Positions 37,942 through 46,692 of a DNA stretch of 64,000 nt are shown here, one piece after another (within the stretch, counting starts at the first letter, position 1; each line of letters begins with the position of its first letter). The position numbers were made by a program, and so were the translations under genes. The stretch is from Flavobacterium sp. J49 (GTDB lineage: Bacteria; Bacteroidota; Bacteroidia; Flavobacteriales; Flavobacteriaceae). Below the pieces are notes generated by a model that made no database searches, was not told the origin of the DNA, and worked only from the letters and a program-made list of their open reading frames with translations. The DNA is taken from the NCBI RefSeq assembly GCF_011742145.1, contig NZ_JAAQQU010000040.1:53518-117517 (forward strand), read 5' to 3'.

Positions 37942-38346
37942 ATGAAAACTAAAAAAAGATTATTCGTAAAATCAATCGTTATTCTTACCGCTTTCTTTTT
38001 TGTAAGCTGGGGTTTAAAAAGTAAACCGGAAATCGATCATTCGAAAAACATAGTTGTGTTGGTCAAATACAAAACACAACCTTCAAAAGCGGATGAAACA
38101 GTTTTGGCTTTAACGAACCTAATAGAAAATGTAAAGAAAGAACCTCACTTCGTAAATATTAAGCTTCACGTTGATCCAAAAGACAGTACTAATATTCTAC
38201 TTTACGAAGAATGGGATGACGAGTTGTATTATAATTCAAAACACATGCAGACAAGCCATCTGCAAAAATTTATTGGCGATTCAAGAAACTTCCTGACAGG
38301 ACCACCGGAAATATCCTTTTGGAAAGTTGAAAAAGAATTTAAATAA
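37942..38346 (+). CDS. antibiotic-biosynthesis-monooxygenase (ABM) fold protein
   Basis: A 134-residue protein with an N-terminal signal or anchor helix (about 8-25), then an ABM/ferredoxin-like domain: VVLVKYKTQPSKADETV near residue 37, a central LLYEEWDDELYYNSKHMQT near 88 and a terminal FWKVEKEF. Members of this family include quinol and polyketide monooxygenases and YgiN-like proteins. The partly exported location is unusual for the fold. It is the third gene of the cassette-like run. Confidence 0.75.
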   Translation: MKTKKRLFVKSIVILTAFFFVSWGLKSKPEIDHSKNIVVLVKYKTQPSKADETVLALTNLIENVKKEPHFVNIKLHVDPKDSTNILLYEEWDDELYYNSKHMQTSHLQKFIGDSRNFLTGPPEISFWKVEKEFK

Positions 38347-38355
38347 ATTTGCCAG

Positions 38356-38490
38356 CCGCCAACAGCGGTTTGGTGCAATTACGGGTTTAGGTTAGTATTC
38401 ACAAACTCAAGGAAAAAGCGACTTTCGCTCCTACTCAGAAACTTTTGGCTAAATGAGTTGTAACGCACGTCAAGCCTCAACAGTTACCGG
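38356..38490 (+). repeat. cassette-type inverted repeat of a second sequence type
   Basis: The left arm CGCCAACAGCGGTTTGGTGC pairs with the right part GCACGTCAAGCC...AGTTACCGG (38465-38490). CAAC/GTTA boxes and GGTTTG-GTGC/GCACGTCAAGCC stems have unequal spacers, as in copies 1 and 2. A GCGACTTTCGC hairpin lies inside. The sequence is otherwise different from copies 1-3. Confidence 0.65.
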
Positions 38491-38511
38491 ACATTTTAAG
38501 ACAACAATACC

Positions 38512-39150
38512 ATGGACAAATACAAAGAGACATTTAACACTTGGAACAACATCGCTTCGCTATACCAAGACAAGTTCATGAAAATGGACTTGTATAATGA
38601 GACCTACGACTACATTTGTGCTGCTATTGACAAACCCAAAGCAAAACTCTTAGAAATTGGTTGCGGACCCGGAAACATCACAAATTATCTGTTATCAAAA
38701 AGACCCGACTTTGACATATTCGGAATTGATAATGCCCCAAATATGATTGAACTGGCAAAGTTGAATAATCCGACAGCCCATTTTGCTGTTATGGACTGCC
38801 GCCAAATTAAAACCCTTGAGGAAAAATATGATGGAATTATTGGCGGGTTTTATTTGCCGTATTTGTCACAGACTGAAGGTAGCGAACTCATTGCGGCCTC
38901 TTACGATTTATTAAACGATAATGGCTTGATATATTTAAGTTTTGTAGAAGGCGACCCGGAGAAATCCGAATTTAAAGTGGGAAATGGTGGCCGAGTTTAT
39001 TTTTATTACCATAGATTAGAGGACATTCAATCACAATTGGATAGTTTTAAATTTGGGGAGATAAAAACATTTAAAGTAAAATATAAAATTTCTGAAACAG
39101 CATTTGACATCCATACAATCTTGACCGCAAAGAAGATAAGAACCCTATAA
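38512..39150 (+). CDS. class I SAM-dependent methyltransferase
   Basis: This 212-residue protein has motif I KLLEIGCGPGNIT near residue 45, the acidic motif IFGIDNAPNMIEL and a post-II segment YDGIIGGFYLPYLS. No transmembrane part or signal peptide. The substrate is unknown. It is the fourth gene of the cassette-like run, placed 22 bp after an inverted repeat, and its stop codon overlaps a TAACATTGGTTTG repeat remnant. Confidence 0.85.
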   Translation: MDKYKETFNTWNNIASLYQDKFMKMDLYNETYDYICAAIDKPKAKLLEIGCGPGNITNYLLSKRPDFDIFGIDNAPNMIELAKLNNPTAHFAVMDCRQIKTLEEKYDGIIGGFYLPYLSQTEGSELIAASYDLLNDNGLIYLSFVEGDPEKSEFKVGNGGRVYFYYHRLEDIQSQLDSFKFGEIKTFKVKYKISETAFDIHTILTAKKIRTL

Positions 39151-39163
39151 CATTGGTTTGTCA
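39148..39163 (+). repeat. left-arm remnant of a cassette-type repeat
   Basis: TAACATTGGTTTGTC follows the methyltransferase stop and resembles the left arm at 38361 (AACAGCGGTTTGG). No right arm was recognised before the next gene, so the array may end here by truncation. Confidence 0.4.
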
Positions 39164-39341
39164 AAATGGCTTATCGTTCTCCGAAAATAATACGGTTGCC
39201 TCCTCTTACAAACCCTTTCACTGATGAGAGATTTTTTCTTTCACATTATTTGTAATCCCTTTTTGTATATTCGCTGACGTGAAACAATAGTAACATCAGC
39301 AAACCCATCCTTATTAAAACTGCTTTAAATTCAAAATTGAA

Positions 39342-39869
39342 ATGAAAAAAAGCCTCTTAATCCTAATATCCGTTTTGTCGTTAAGCTGTAGCAGCGATGA
39401 CAACAGTAATCCCGGAAATACCGACATGAACTTGGTAACCGGCATCAACCTAAGGCAAACCGCGGAAGACATTCCGTTAGAATTTGGCAATCCGAATATT
39501 TTAGTCAACAACAAGTTTGTAACGTATCCTAATCCAGTAAACGAAGTAGTCAACATTGCCGCCCAAGAAAATATAACAGATGTTTGGCTGGTGCGCGGAA
39601 CTCCGAAAAAAATATACCAAAGTGTAAACTTCAGCAGCATACTAAACAACAATTTGTATCCTGAAGCATCCATTGTCACTAATTCTGATTTTGCGCTCAA
39701 CGGACAATCCTCAAACGTTATCAGTTTGAATATTAGCGCTCTTGAAAAAGGTTACTATAAGGTGTTTGTTAAGATTGGCGGGCAGATATATTGGGATAAT
39801 TTATACAAATATGAAGATGGCGAGACCAACGAAGACCAATTTGATATCCTATTTAATTATTGGAATTAA
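39342..39869 (+). CDS. lipoprotein with T9SS-tail-like module
   Basis: A 175-residue protein with a lipoprotein signal (LSLSC, Cys16, then SSDDNSNPG). The mature part contains FVTYPNPVNEVVNI near residue 59 and ALEKGYYKVFVKI near 130, which strongly resemble the type A (Por_Secre_tail) sorting domain. Here the module is almost the whole protein and there is no obvious cargo domain. Whether it is recognised by the T9SS is unknown. It is followed by a bidirectional terminator. Confidence 0.7.
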   Translation: MKKSLLILISVLSLSCSSDDNSNPGNTDMNLVTGINLRQTAEDIPLEFGNPNILVNNKFVTYPNPVNEVVNIAAQENITDVWLVRGTPKKIYQSVNFSSILNNNLYPEASIVTNSDFALNGQSSNVISLNISALEKGYYKVFVKIGGQIYWDNLYKYEDGETNEDQFDILFNYWN

Positions 39870-39904
39870 CCTTATAATATCGGTTCTGAATTTCCGAACA
39901 ACAA

Positions 39905-39938
39905 CAAAAAACCCCTTTCAATGAAAGGGGTTTTGTTT
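39905..39938. terminator. bidirectional intrinsic terminator
   Basis: AAAACCCCTTTCA and TGAAAGGGGTTTT pair around a short loop, with A- and T-runs on both sides. It separates the convergent lipoprotein and amylase genes. Confidence 0.9.
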
Positions 39939-41819
39939 TTAGTATTCTAACTTAAAAATAAATGACTCACTTGGTTTTACGGTCATCTTTATCAAACCTA
40001 CTCCATTCTCAATTCGCATAGTTACTATTTTACCATACAATTGGTCTTTTAGTTGGTATTCACCACCTTTTAATTGCCATTTAGTGATAATATCTGCCGG
40101 GACTTTTAGTAATATGGTACTTGAAGTTACCCATGAAAAATTAGCCACTATGATCAGCTTTTCGGTATCAGTATAACGCACATACGAATACAAACCCGGG
40201 TCGTAATTGGCTGTTTCGTTTCGGTTGACCGCTTGTATCTCTTGAAACTTTCCGGTCATGGCATCGCTGCGCAAGGTAAAGTTTAGCAAACGACTGTAAA
40301 AATCGCGGAGTTCTTTTTCTTTTGGGGTTAATTGGCCACCATCAAACAAACCGCCGTTCATCCAACGCTGGTGATGGGGTACGCCAACATAATCAAAAAT
40401 ACTGGTACGAGAACGTTTCCCAAAACCGGCATCTTCATTACCCGGCTCACCTACTTCCTGACCAAAGTACACCATCGTCGGCGAGGAGCTAATCGTAGCC
40501 GAAACCACCATCAGCGGTTTTCCTTTTTCAGGTGTACCGGCAAACTCCGGACTGGCTAAACGCTGCTCATCGTGATTGTCTAAGAAATGCAACATGTGGT
40601 GCTCAATATCGGCCATTCCTTCCTGAATTTCCGATAAAGGATCGGGCATCGCATTGCCTTGAATCACGGCTTTCAAATGGTCATAAGTTTCTACTTTGTC
40701 ATACAAATAATCCATTTTGCCCAATTTGATATAATTGCGGTATTCCTTCGGATTGTAAACTTCGGCCATCAAAAAGGCATTAGGGTTTTTCATCTTGATG
40801 CTTGAATTCATATAGCTCCAAAATTCAACCGGCACCATTTCGGCCATATCATATCTAAAACCGTCAACGCCTTTGTTGATCCAATACAAAGCAATGTCAC
40901 GGAATTTTCTCCAGGAACTTGGTACATCTTTGTCTTTCCAATACACAAAATGGTCTTGGTAACCTTTGTTTTCATACCCGGATGGCAACTCCGGAAAATC
41001 TTTGGAACCATCGGGTTTAACCCCATAATTTACTTTAATGGTTTCGTACCAATCATTGATATCAGGCTTGGCTTCGCGGGAACCATTACCGGTCCATTTG
41101 GCCGGAAACTCGACAAACTTGCCGTCATTTAAAGGATTGGGTTCGCCGTTCAAAGGCTTATAATCGGGTGAAGTGGGCACTTCAAAAGCTTTTCCCGGTA
41201 TGTAATAAAAGTTGTTCTCACGGGCATATTCCACCGAAGTATTATCATCGGCACCAAAGTCTCTAACCCCTTTCGGATTGGTTAATCCTTTATAATTGCG
41301 GGCAATATGATTGGGAACGATATCAATAATAACCTTCAAACCATTGGCATGAGAGCGCTTAATCAAAGCTTCAAATTCCTGCAAACGCTTGGCCGGGTCA
41401 ACGGCTAAATCAGGATTCACATTGTAATAATCTTTCACAGCATAGGGTGAACCGGCCCGACCTTTTACTACATCGGGGTCATCGTTGGAAATACCATATT
41501 TAGTGTAATCTCTAATCACATCGTGGTGCGGCACTCCGGTATACCAAATGTGGGTAACACCCAACTTTTTGATTTCCTGTAATGCTTTATCGGTAAAATC
41601 ATTGAACTTCCCAACGCCGTTTTCCTCGATAGTTCCCCAAGGTTTATTGGTTGTATTTTTATTGCCAAACAATCGGGTAAAAACCTGATAAACAACAGCC
41701 TTTTTGGGTTGGCCAGCAACCTCAGCATTTTTATTCATAGTGATATTCGGGGTTTTTTGAGCAAAAGTTATACTTCCGGTACAACTTAAAGCCAGTACTA
41801 TCAATAGTGTTCTTTTCAT
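39939..41819 (-). CDS. GH13 alpha-amylase-family enzyme, secreted
   Basis: A 626-residue glycoside hydrolase with a signal peptide (about 1-21, ending ITFAQ). The (beta/alpha)8 barrel has region I DIVPNHIAR near residue 165, region II GFRYDMAEM (nucleophile Asp near 323), region III LMAEVYNP (acid Glu near 348) and region IV FLDNHDEQR near 411. It should cut alpha-1,4-glucans or related oligosaccharides in the periplasm. No susCD genes are beside it. A TATATTTG element lies about 40 bp upstream. Confidence 0.9.
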   Translation of the reverse strand: MKRTLLIVLALSCTGSITFAQKTPNITMNKNAEVAGQPKKAVVYQVFTRLFGNKNTTNKPWGTIEENGVGKFNDFTDKALQEIKKLGVTHIWYTGVPHHDVIRDYTKYGISNDDPDVVKGRAGSPYAVKDYYNVNPDLAVDPAKRLQEFEALIKRSHANGLKVIIDIVPNHIARNYKGLTNPKGVRDFGADDNTSVEYARENNFYYIPGKAFEVPTSPDYKPLNGEPNPLNDGKFVEFPAKWTGNGSREAKPDINDWYETIKVNYGVKPDGSKDFPELPSGYENKGYQDHFVYWKDKDVPSSWRKFRDIALYWINKGVDGFRYDMAEMVPVEFWSYMNSSIKMKNPNAFLMAEVYNPKEYRNYIKLGKMDYLYDKVETYDHLKAVIQGNAMPDPLSEIQEGMADIEHHMLHFLDNHDEQRLASPEFAGTPEKGKPLMVVSATISSSPTMVYFGQEVGEPGNEDAGFGKRSRTSIFDYVGVPHHQRWMNGGLFDGGQLTPKEKELRDFYSRLLNFTLRSDAMTGKFQEIQAVNRNETANYDPGLYSYVRYTDTEKLIIVANFSWVTSSTILLKVPADIITKWQLKGGEYQLKDQLYGKIVTMRIENGVGLIKMTVKPSESFIFKLEY

Positions 41820-41859
41820 ATCTTTTTTACTTGTTTTTTAAGACCACAAGTCGTAGTGA

Positions 41860-41867
41860 CAAATATA
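41860..41867 (-). promoter_or_regulatory. -7 promoter element of the amylase gene
   Basis: The minus strand reads TATATTTG, an exact TAnnTTTG match, 41 bp before the amylase start. No clear -33 TTG. Confidence 0.45.
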
Positions 41868-41934
41868 AAGAAATGATTGAAATATTGGCACCATAAATTA
41901 TTCTTAATAAACATTTTCATTGTGTCTAATTTCA

Positions 41935-41942
41935 TAAATTTG
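41935..41942 (+). promoter_or_regulatory. -7 promoter element TAAATTTG
   Basis: An exact TAnnTTTG match 48 bp before the TTG start of the OstA-like gene. This position lies after the longest open-frame start (41877), which argues for the downstream start at 41991. Confidence 0.5.
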
Positions 41943-41990
41943 CCCACTCGAGGTCATAAGGCCAAACTGTATGCAATAAAAATTCAATCA

Positions 41991-43700
41991 TTGAAAAAGG
42001 TACTTTTTTTTATCGGTTTACTGCTTAGTGTTGTCAATGTTGCCATAGCACAAAAAAAAACAACGCCAATAAATATCGAGCATGCCGATCATTTTGACAT
42101 CAATCAAACTGAGATTCCGGATGCGGCTTTGCTTAGGGGAAATGTAAGAGTCAGCCACGACGGCGTTATTTTTACTTGTAATAAAGCTTATTTCTTCCAA
42201 AAAGAAAACTACCTCAAGGCTTTTGGCGATGTACAAATGGTACAAGGTGACACGCTTTTCCTCAACAGTAAATACGCCGAATACAATGGCGAAATCAAGC
42301 AAGCTTACGCTACGGGCAATGTAGTGATGCGTTCGCCCGAATCGACTTTGGTTACAGATACTATCAACTTTGACCGAAATACCCAAGAAGCCTTTTACAA
42401 TTCTTACGGCAAGATAACCAACCGTGAAAACACCCTAAAAAGCAAATCGGGTCGTTATTACGCCAATGAAAAGAAGTTTAAATTCTTAACCGCGGTTACC
42501 ATTACCAATCCGAAATACACCATCAAGTCGAATCATTTGGACTATTATACCAATTCGGGTCACTCCTATTTATTTGGTCCGTCAACCATTACCAGTAAGG
42601 AGAATTACATTTATACCGAAAAAGGATTTTATGATACCAAAAAGAATTTGGCCTATTTCAAACGAAAGTCCTACATAAAATACAAAGACCGACGCATCGA
42701 AGGCGACAGTTTGTATTATGATCGAAATAGAGAATATGCTTCGGCTACAAACAATGTGAAAATCACCGATTCTATTAATAAAGGTTTAATCAAAGGCCAT
42801 TATGCCGAAATCTATCGCGATTTAAAAACCCAGAAAGATTCGATGATGATTACCAAAAGAGCGGTCGCCATTACTTTGGTCGAAAACGATTCGATGTATG
42901 TGCACGGCAAAAAAATGATCATCACCGGAAAACCGGGAGAAAGAATTGTTAGGGCTTTTAACAATGTGCGTTTCTACAAAACCGATATGAGTGGTAAATG
43001 TGATTCCATCCATTCCGACCAAAAAACAGGTTTGACCAAATTGATTAAAAACCCGATTCTTTGGAACTATGAAAACCAAATGACCGGCGATATCATGCAT
43101 CTTATTGGCAACAACCAAACCGAAAAACTCGACTCGCTCAAAGTGCTCAACAATGCCTTCATCATTTCGAAAGACACACTCAGTACAGGTTACAATCAGG
43201 TCAAGGGTCAAAACCTTTACGGAAAATTTGTTGACAACAAACTTCGGGAAGTTGACATCATCAAAAATACTGAAGTCATTTACTACATGCGCAATGACCA
43301 GCAGGAATTGATAGGCATCAACAAAAGCGTGAGCAGTAAAATCAATATGATTTTGGATAAAAATACGATTGAAACGATAACCAATTTTAACCAAGTTGAC
43401 GGCGATATTTATCCTGAAGCGGAACTGCCCGAAAATGCGCGGAAACTGCGGGGATTCATTTGGCGTGGCGACGAACGAATAAAATCTAAAGACGATATCT
43501 TCCCACCGGAAGAAAACGAATTGGATGCCAAGATTCAAGCAGAAACCAAAGTTGAAAAAGCCAAAGAAGACAAACCTTTGGAACCAAGCAAAGAAACTTT
43601 AGAATATGACAAGAACAATCCGAAGCCAAAGCCCAAAGCTGAACAGAGTGAATTAGAATTGGTAAAGCCATCTGCCAAACAAAAACCTATTGTGAAATAA
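41991..43700 (+). CDS. OstA/LptA-like periplasmic protein
   Basis: A 569-residue protein starting at a TTG (MKKVLFFIGLLLSVVNVAIAQ, a clear signal peptide quoted in part). The open frame goes back to 41877, but that part carries no signal peptide and covers the promoter. The body is made of repeated OstA strands such as NVRVSHDGVIFTCNKAYFF, YAEYNGEIKQAYATGNVV and KDRRIEGDSLYYDR, the beta-jellyroll of LptA/LptD proteins that move lipopolysaccharide. The C-terminal 80 residues are highly charged and proline/lysine-rich. Stop and next start overlap (TAATG). Confidence 0.8.
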   Translation: MKKVLFFIGLLLSVVNVAIAQKKTTPINIEHADHFDINQTEIPDAALLRGNVRVSHDGVIFTCNKAYFFQKENYLKAFGDVQMVQGDTLFLNSKYAEYNGEIKQAYATGNVVMRSPESTLVTDTINFDRNTQEAFYNSYGKITNRENTLKSKSGRYYANEKKFKFLTAVTITNPKYTIKSNHLDYYTNSGHSYLFGPSTITSKENYIYTEKGFYDTKKNLAYFKRKSYIKYKDRRIEGDSLYYDRNREYASATNNVKITDSINKGLIKGHYAEIYRDLKTQKDSMMITKRAVAITLVENDSMYVHGKKMIITGKPGERIVRAFNNVRFYKTDMSGKCDSIHSDQKTGLTKLIKNPILWNYENQMTGDIMHLIGNNQTEKLDSLKVLNNAFIISKDTLSTGYNQVKGQNLYGKFVDNKLREVDIIKNTEVIYYMRNDQQELIGINKSVSSKINMILDKNTIETITNFNQVDGDIYPEAELPENARKLRGFIWRGDERIKSKDDIFPPEENELDAKIQAETKVEKAKEDKPLEPSKETLEYDKNNPKPKPKAEQSELELVKPSAKQKPIVK

Positions 43701-43945
43701 TGATAACGCAGATTTGTCCCAAATGCCAACAAGATGCTTTCACTTGGTACGTCAGCGAAGTACTACCCAACATCACGGTTTGGAGTTGCAACAATTGTCC
43801 TTTGCAAATATTTGAGGAAGACCATGACGAAGAAATTTGCGAGAACTGTAATGAAAAAACGAAAACCTTATTGAGAAGCCAAGAAGAACAATTCAATTGG
43901 TGTTCCCATTGCAACACCGTAACAAATTACCAAATTAACGAATAA
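43700..43945 (+). CDS. small zinc-ribbon-like protein
   Basis: The 81-residue product has four CxxC pairs (CPKC near residue 6, CNNC near 30, CENC near 47, CSHC near 68) that can bind two zinc ions. It is cytoplasmic and acidic. The start codon overlaps the preceding stop by one base, so it is coupled to the OstA-like gene; the aminotransferase follows 14 bp later. Function unknown. Confidence 0.75.
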   Translation: MITQICPKCQQDAFTWYVSEVLPNITVWSCNNCPLQIFEEDHDEEICENCNEKTKTLLRSQEEQFNWCSHCNTVTNYQINE

Positions 43946-43959
43946 CCGAATCAACTCGA

Positions 43960-45153
43960 TTGAAAGAAGATTTTCTAAAATACCAAGCGCAAACTTCACC
44001 ATATCCTTTGGGTATGGAAGTCTCGCATGCGGTTGGTTCTTACATATACGATACCAATAATAAAAAATACCTCGACTTTGTCGCCGGCGTTTCGGCCTGT
44101 AGTTTAGGCCACCAACATCCTCGCGTAAACCAAGCGATTATTGACCAATTGAACAAGTATTCACACGTGATGGTTTATGGTGAGTATGCCCAACATCCGG
44201 CAGTAGCTTATTGCAAATTATTGGTCGAAAATTTACCGCCAAGTCTTAATAAAGTCTATTTAGTCAATTCCGGAACAGAAGCTTGTGAAGGCGCATTAAA
44301 ACTCGTTCGAAGAGTTACCGGCAGAAGCCAATTGATTTCTTGTCACAATGCCTATCACGGCAATACCTTGGGTTCGATGAGTGTTATGGGATTCGAGGAA
44401 CGAAAACAAATCTTCCGACCTTTAATCCCCGATGTAGATTTCATCACCTTTAATAACGAAGCCGATTTAGCAAAAATCACCACCAAAACAGCCGGAATCA
44501 TTCTCGAAAGCATTCAAGGAGGCGCTGGTTTTATCGAGCCAAAGAATGATTTTTTGGCAAAAGTTAAAAAACGTTGCGAGGAAGTTGGTGCGCTAATGAT
44601 AGTCGACGAAATCCAACCGGGTTTTGGAAGAACCGGAAAATTGTTCGGATTCGAAAACTATAATGTTGTTCCCGACGTAGTTATTATAGGTAAAGGAATG
44701 GCCGGCGGTATGCCTGTAGGTGGATTTATTGCCAATGAAAAACACATGGATTTGTTGAGTCACGATCCGAAATTGGGACATATTACCACTTTTGGCGGAC
44801 ACCCTGTCATAGCGGCAGCCTGTTTGGCGACTTTGGAAGAAGTATTGGAAAAAGATTACGCTGTACAGTCATTAGTGAAAGAAAAACTTTTCAGGGAACT
44901 TTTGGTACATCCTTTGATAGAAGAAATTCGAGGCCGAGGCTTAATGCTGGCGGCGATGACCAAAGACCCGGAAATCACCAATAAAGTAATTTTCAAATGT
45001 CAAGATAAAGGGCTGATTTTATTCTGGCTCTTATTTGAAGGTTGCGCCATCCGAATTACTCCTCCGCTCACTATCTCTGAGGCCGAAATCAGAGAAGGTT
45101 GCGCCATCATCATCGAAGCGATGAATGAAGTGGCCGCAGAAATGAAAAACTAA
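43960..45153 (+). CDS. class III PLP aminotransferase (ornithine/acetylornithine type)
   Basis: A 397-residue PLP enzyme starting with TTG (MKEDFLKYQAQTSPYP). It has LVNSGTEACEGALKL near residue 105, the metal/cofactor segment IVDEIQPGFGRTG near 213 and the Lys in VIIGKGMAGGMPVGG near 245. This layout is shared by acetylornithine, ornithine and 4-aminobutyrate aminotransferases; the specific substrate cannot be read here. It is the third gene in a run with the OstA-like and zinc-ribbon genes. Confidence 0.85.
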   Translation: MKEDFLKYQAQTSPYPLGMEVSHAVGSYIYDTNNKKYLDFVAGVSACSLGHQHPRVNQAIIDQLNKYSHVMVYGEYAQHPAVAYCKLLVENLPPSLNKVYLVNSGTEACEGALKLVRRVTGRSQLISCHNAYHGNTLGSMSVMGFEERKQIFRPLIPDVDFITFNNEADLAKITTKTAGIILESIQGGAGFIEPKNDFLAKVKKRCEEVGALMIVDEIQPGFGRTGKLFGFENYNVVPDVVIIGKGMAGGMPVGGFIANEKHMDLLSHDPKLGHITTFGGHPVIAAACLATLEEVLEKDYAVQSLVKEKLFRELLVHPLIEEIRGRGLMLAAMTKDPEITNKVIFKCQDKGLILFWLLFEGCAIRITPPLTISEAEIREGCAIIIEAMNEVAAEMKN

Positions 45154-45291
45154 AGATTTCATTTTCAGTTTGATAAGAAATTTCAAGTGAATAAATTGTT
45201 AATTAAATTGTTTACAACAATAAATTGATTTCACTAAAAAAAGAACAGCGTTTCCCTAATTTTATTAAGGATAATTTTAAAACCTACTAGT

Positions 45292-46689
45292 ATGCACCTA
45301 GACCACGACGAAGAAGATTACAACTTATCCCTAGCGAAATTTGAGTCGATGTTGAAAACCAACAAAGTCTTGTTTTTCGATTCAGAGGAGTTCGAGGAAA
45401 TTATACTGCATTATCTCGACATGGGTAAAGCTACTTTAGCCAAGAAAGCTTTAAAATTAGGACTGGAACAACATCCAAAATCTACCGGATTAAAATTGGT
45501 TCAGGTAGAAATGTTGGTGTACGACGATAAATTGGATTTGGCAGAAAAATTATTAAACGAATTGTACGCCATTGAACCCACTAACGAAGAAATTTTTATC
45601 CAAAAAGCCAATATCTATTCTAAAAGAGACAACCACGAACAAGCCGTTGAGTTCCTACAAACCGCACTTCTTTACACAGAAGATTACGCCGATGTTTACA
45701 ACTTAATTGGGATGGAATACCTTTTTATGGATAACTTAGAATTGGCGAAAGAAAGCTTTATCAAATGTTTAGAAGAAGACTTTGAAGACCAATCAGCACT
45801 TTATAATGTGGTGTATTGCTTTGAGTTTTTGGACCAAAACTTAGAGGCCATAGAATACCTTAAAACTTACATCGACAGAAACCCATACAGCGAAATTGCT
45901 TGGCACCAATCAGGTCGTTTGTATTACGGCATAAAAGATTATGAAAATGCGGTTCGTTCTTTCGAATTTGCTACTTATATAGATGATGAATTCCTTGGCG
46001 CTTATTTGGAAAAAGGAAAATCATTGGAACGTTTAAAAAGATATGAAGACGCTATCGAAAGCTACAATCGTACCATCGAATTAGACGACCCAACCTCTTA
46101 TGCCTTGCTGCGTATAGGAAAATGTTATGAAAAATTAGGCAACAAAGTAGAAGCTTTAAAGTACTTTAATAAAACCGTACACGAAGATCCGCTTTTAGAC
46201 AAAGGTTGGATTGCGATTACCGATTTTTATGTACGCCAAAAAAACTTCCAAAAAGCCTTATTCTACGTAAACAAAGCGTTGGCCATCGATGACCAAAATC
46301 GTTTGTATTGGAAGCGTTATGCGACCATCAACAAAGCGATGAGTATGTTTGAGGAAGCTGAATTCGGATACAGAAAAGCAGTTGAACACGGTGATTATCA
46401 ATTAGATACTTGGTTATTTTGGGTGGATATGATGCAAAACATGGGAGAAATCAACAACGCGATTTTGACTTTAATCCAAGCGGCTGAATATTTTCCGGAA
46501 GAATGCGAAATCGAATACCGTTTGGCCGGTTTGCATTTGTCTTTAAACGAAGAGGAAAAAGGAAACTTTCACTTGAGTAATGGCTTGCGTCTGAACGCCA
46601 AACACAATACCATTTTAGAAGAATTGTTTCCAATGGTTTGGGAAAGACCATCGGTACAGGAATATATGGCGAAATACAAAAAACCGTAA
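45292..46689 (+). CDS. tetratricopeptide repeat protein
   Basis: A 465-residue cytoplasmic protein without signal peptide. The acidic N-terminus (MHLDHDEEDYNLSLAKFESM) is followed by about nine TPR units, e.g. AVEFLQTALLYTEDYADVYN, AIEYLKTYIDRNPYSEIAWH, AVRSFEFATYIDDEFLGAY and ALKYFNKTVHEDPLLDKGW. Such proteins act as scaffolds. aroE begins 3 bp after it, so both form one transcript. Confidence 0.85.
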   Translation: MHLDHDEEDYNLSLAKFESMLKTNKVLFFDSEEFEEIILHYLDMGKATLAKKALKLGLEQHPKSTGLKLVQVEMLVYDDKLDLAEKLLNELYAIEPTNEEIFIQKANIYSKRDNHEQAVEFLQTALLYTEDYADVYNLIGMEYLFMDNLELAKESFIKCLEEDFEDQSALYNVVYCFEFLDQNLEAIEYLKTYIDRNPYSEIAWHQSGRLYYGIKDYENAVRSFEFATYIDDEFLGAYLEKGKSLERLKRYEDAIESYNRTIELDDPTSYALLRIGKCYEKLGNKVEALKYFNKTVHEDPLLDKGWIAITDFYVRQKNFQKALFYVNKALAIDDQNRLYWKRYATINKAMSMFEEAEFGYRKAVEHGDYQLDTWLFWVDMMQNMGEINNAILTLIQAAEYFPEECEIEYRLAGLHLSLNEEEKGNFHLSNGLRLNAKHNTILEELFPMVWERPSVQEYMAKYKKP

Positions 46690-46692
46690 TCC

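Noticed and set aside
37145..38490. CRISPR array
   Set aside because: The repeats are long, imperfect and separated by whole genes, not by 30-40-base spacers, and no cas genes are present.
36440..39165. Canonical integron with integrase
   Set aside because: No tyrosine recombinase, attI or integrase promoter was seen in the 64 kb, and the boxes do not fit RYYYAAC/GTTRRRY exactly. Only an attC-like interpretation is kept, as inference.
42822..43538. Long open frame (238 codons) on the minus strand inside the OstA-like gene
   Set aside because: It lies wholly within a gene with clear family motifs, has no start context, and its protein has no recognisable domain. It is a shadow of the + strand coding frame.
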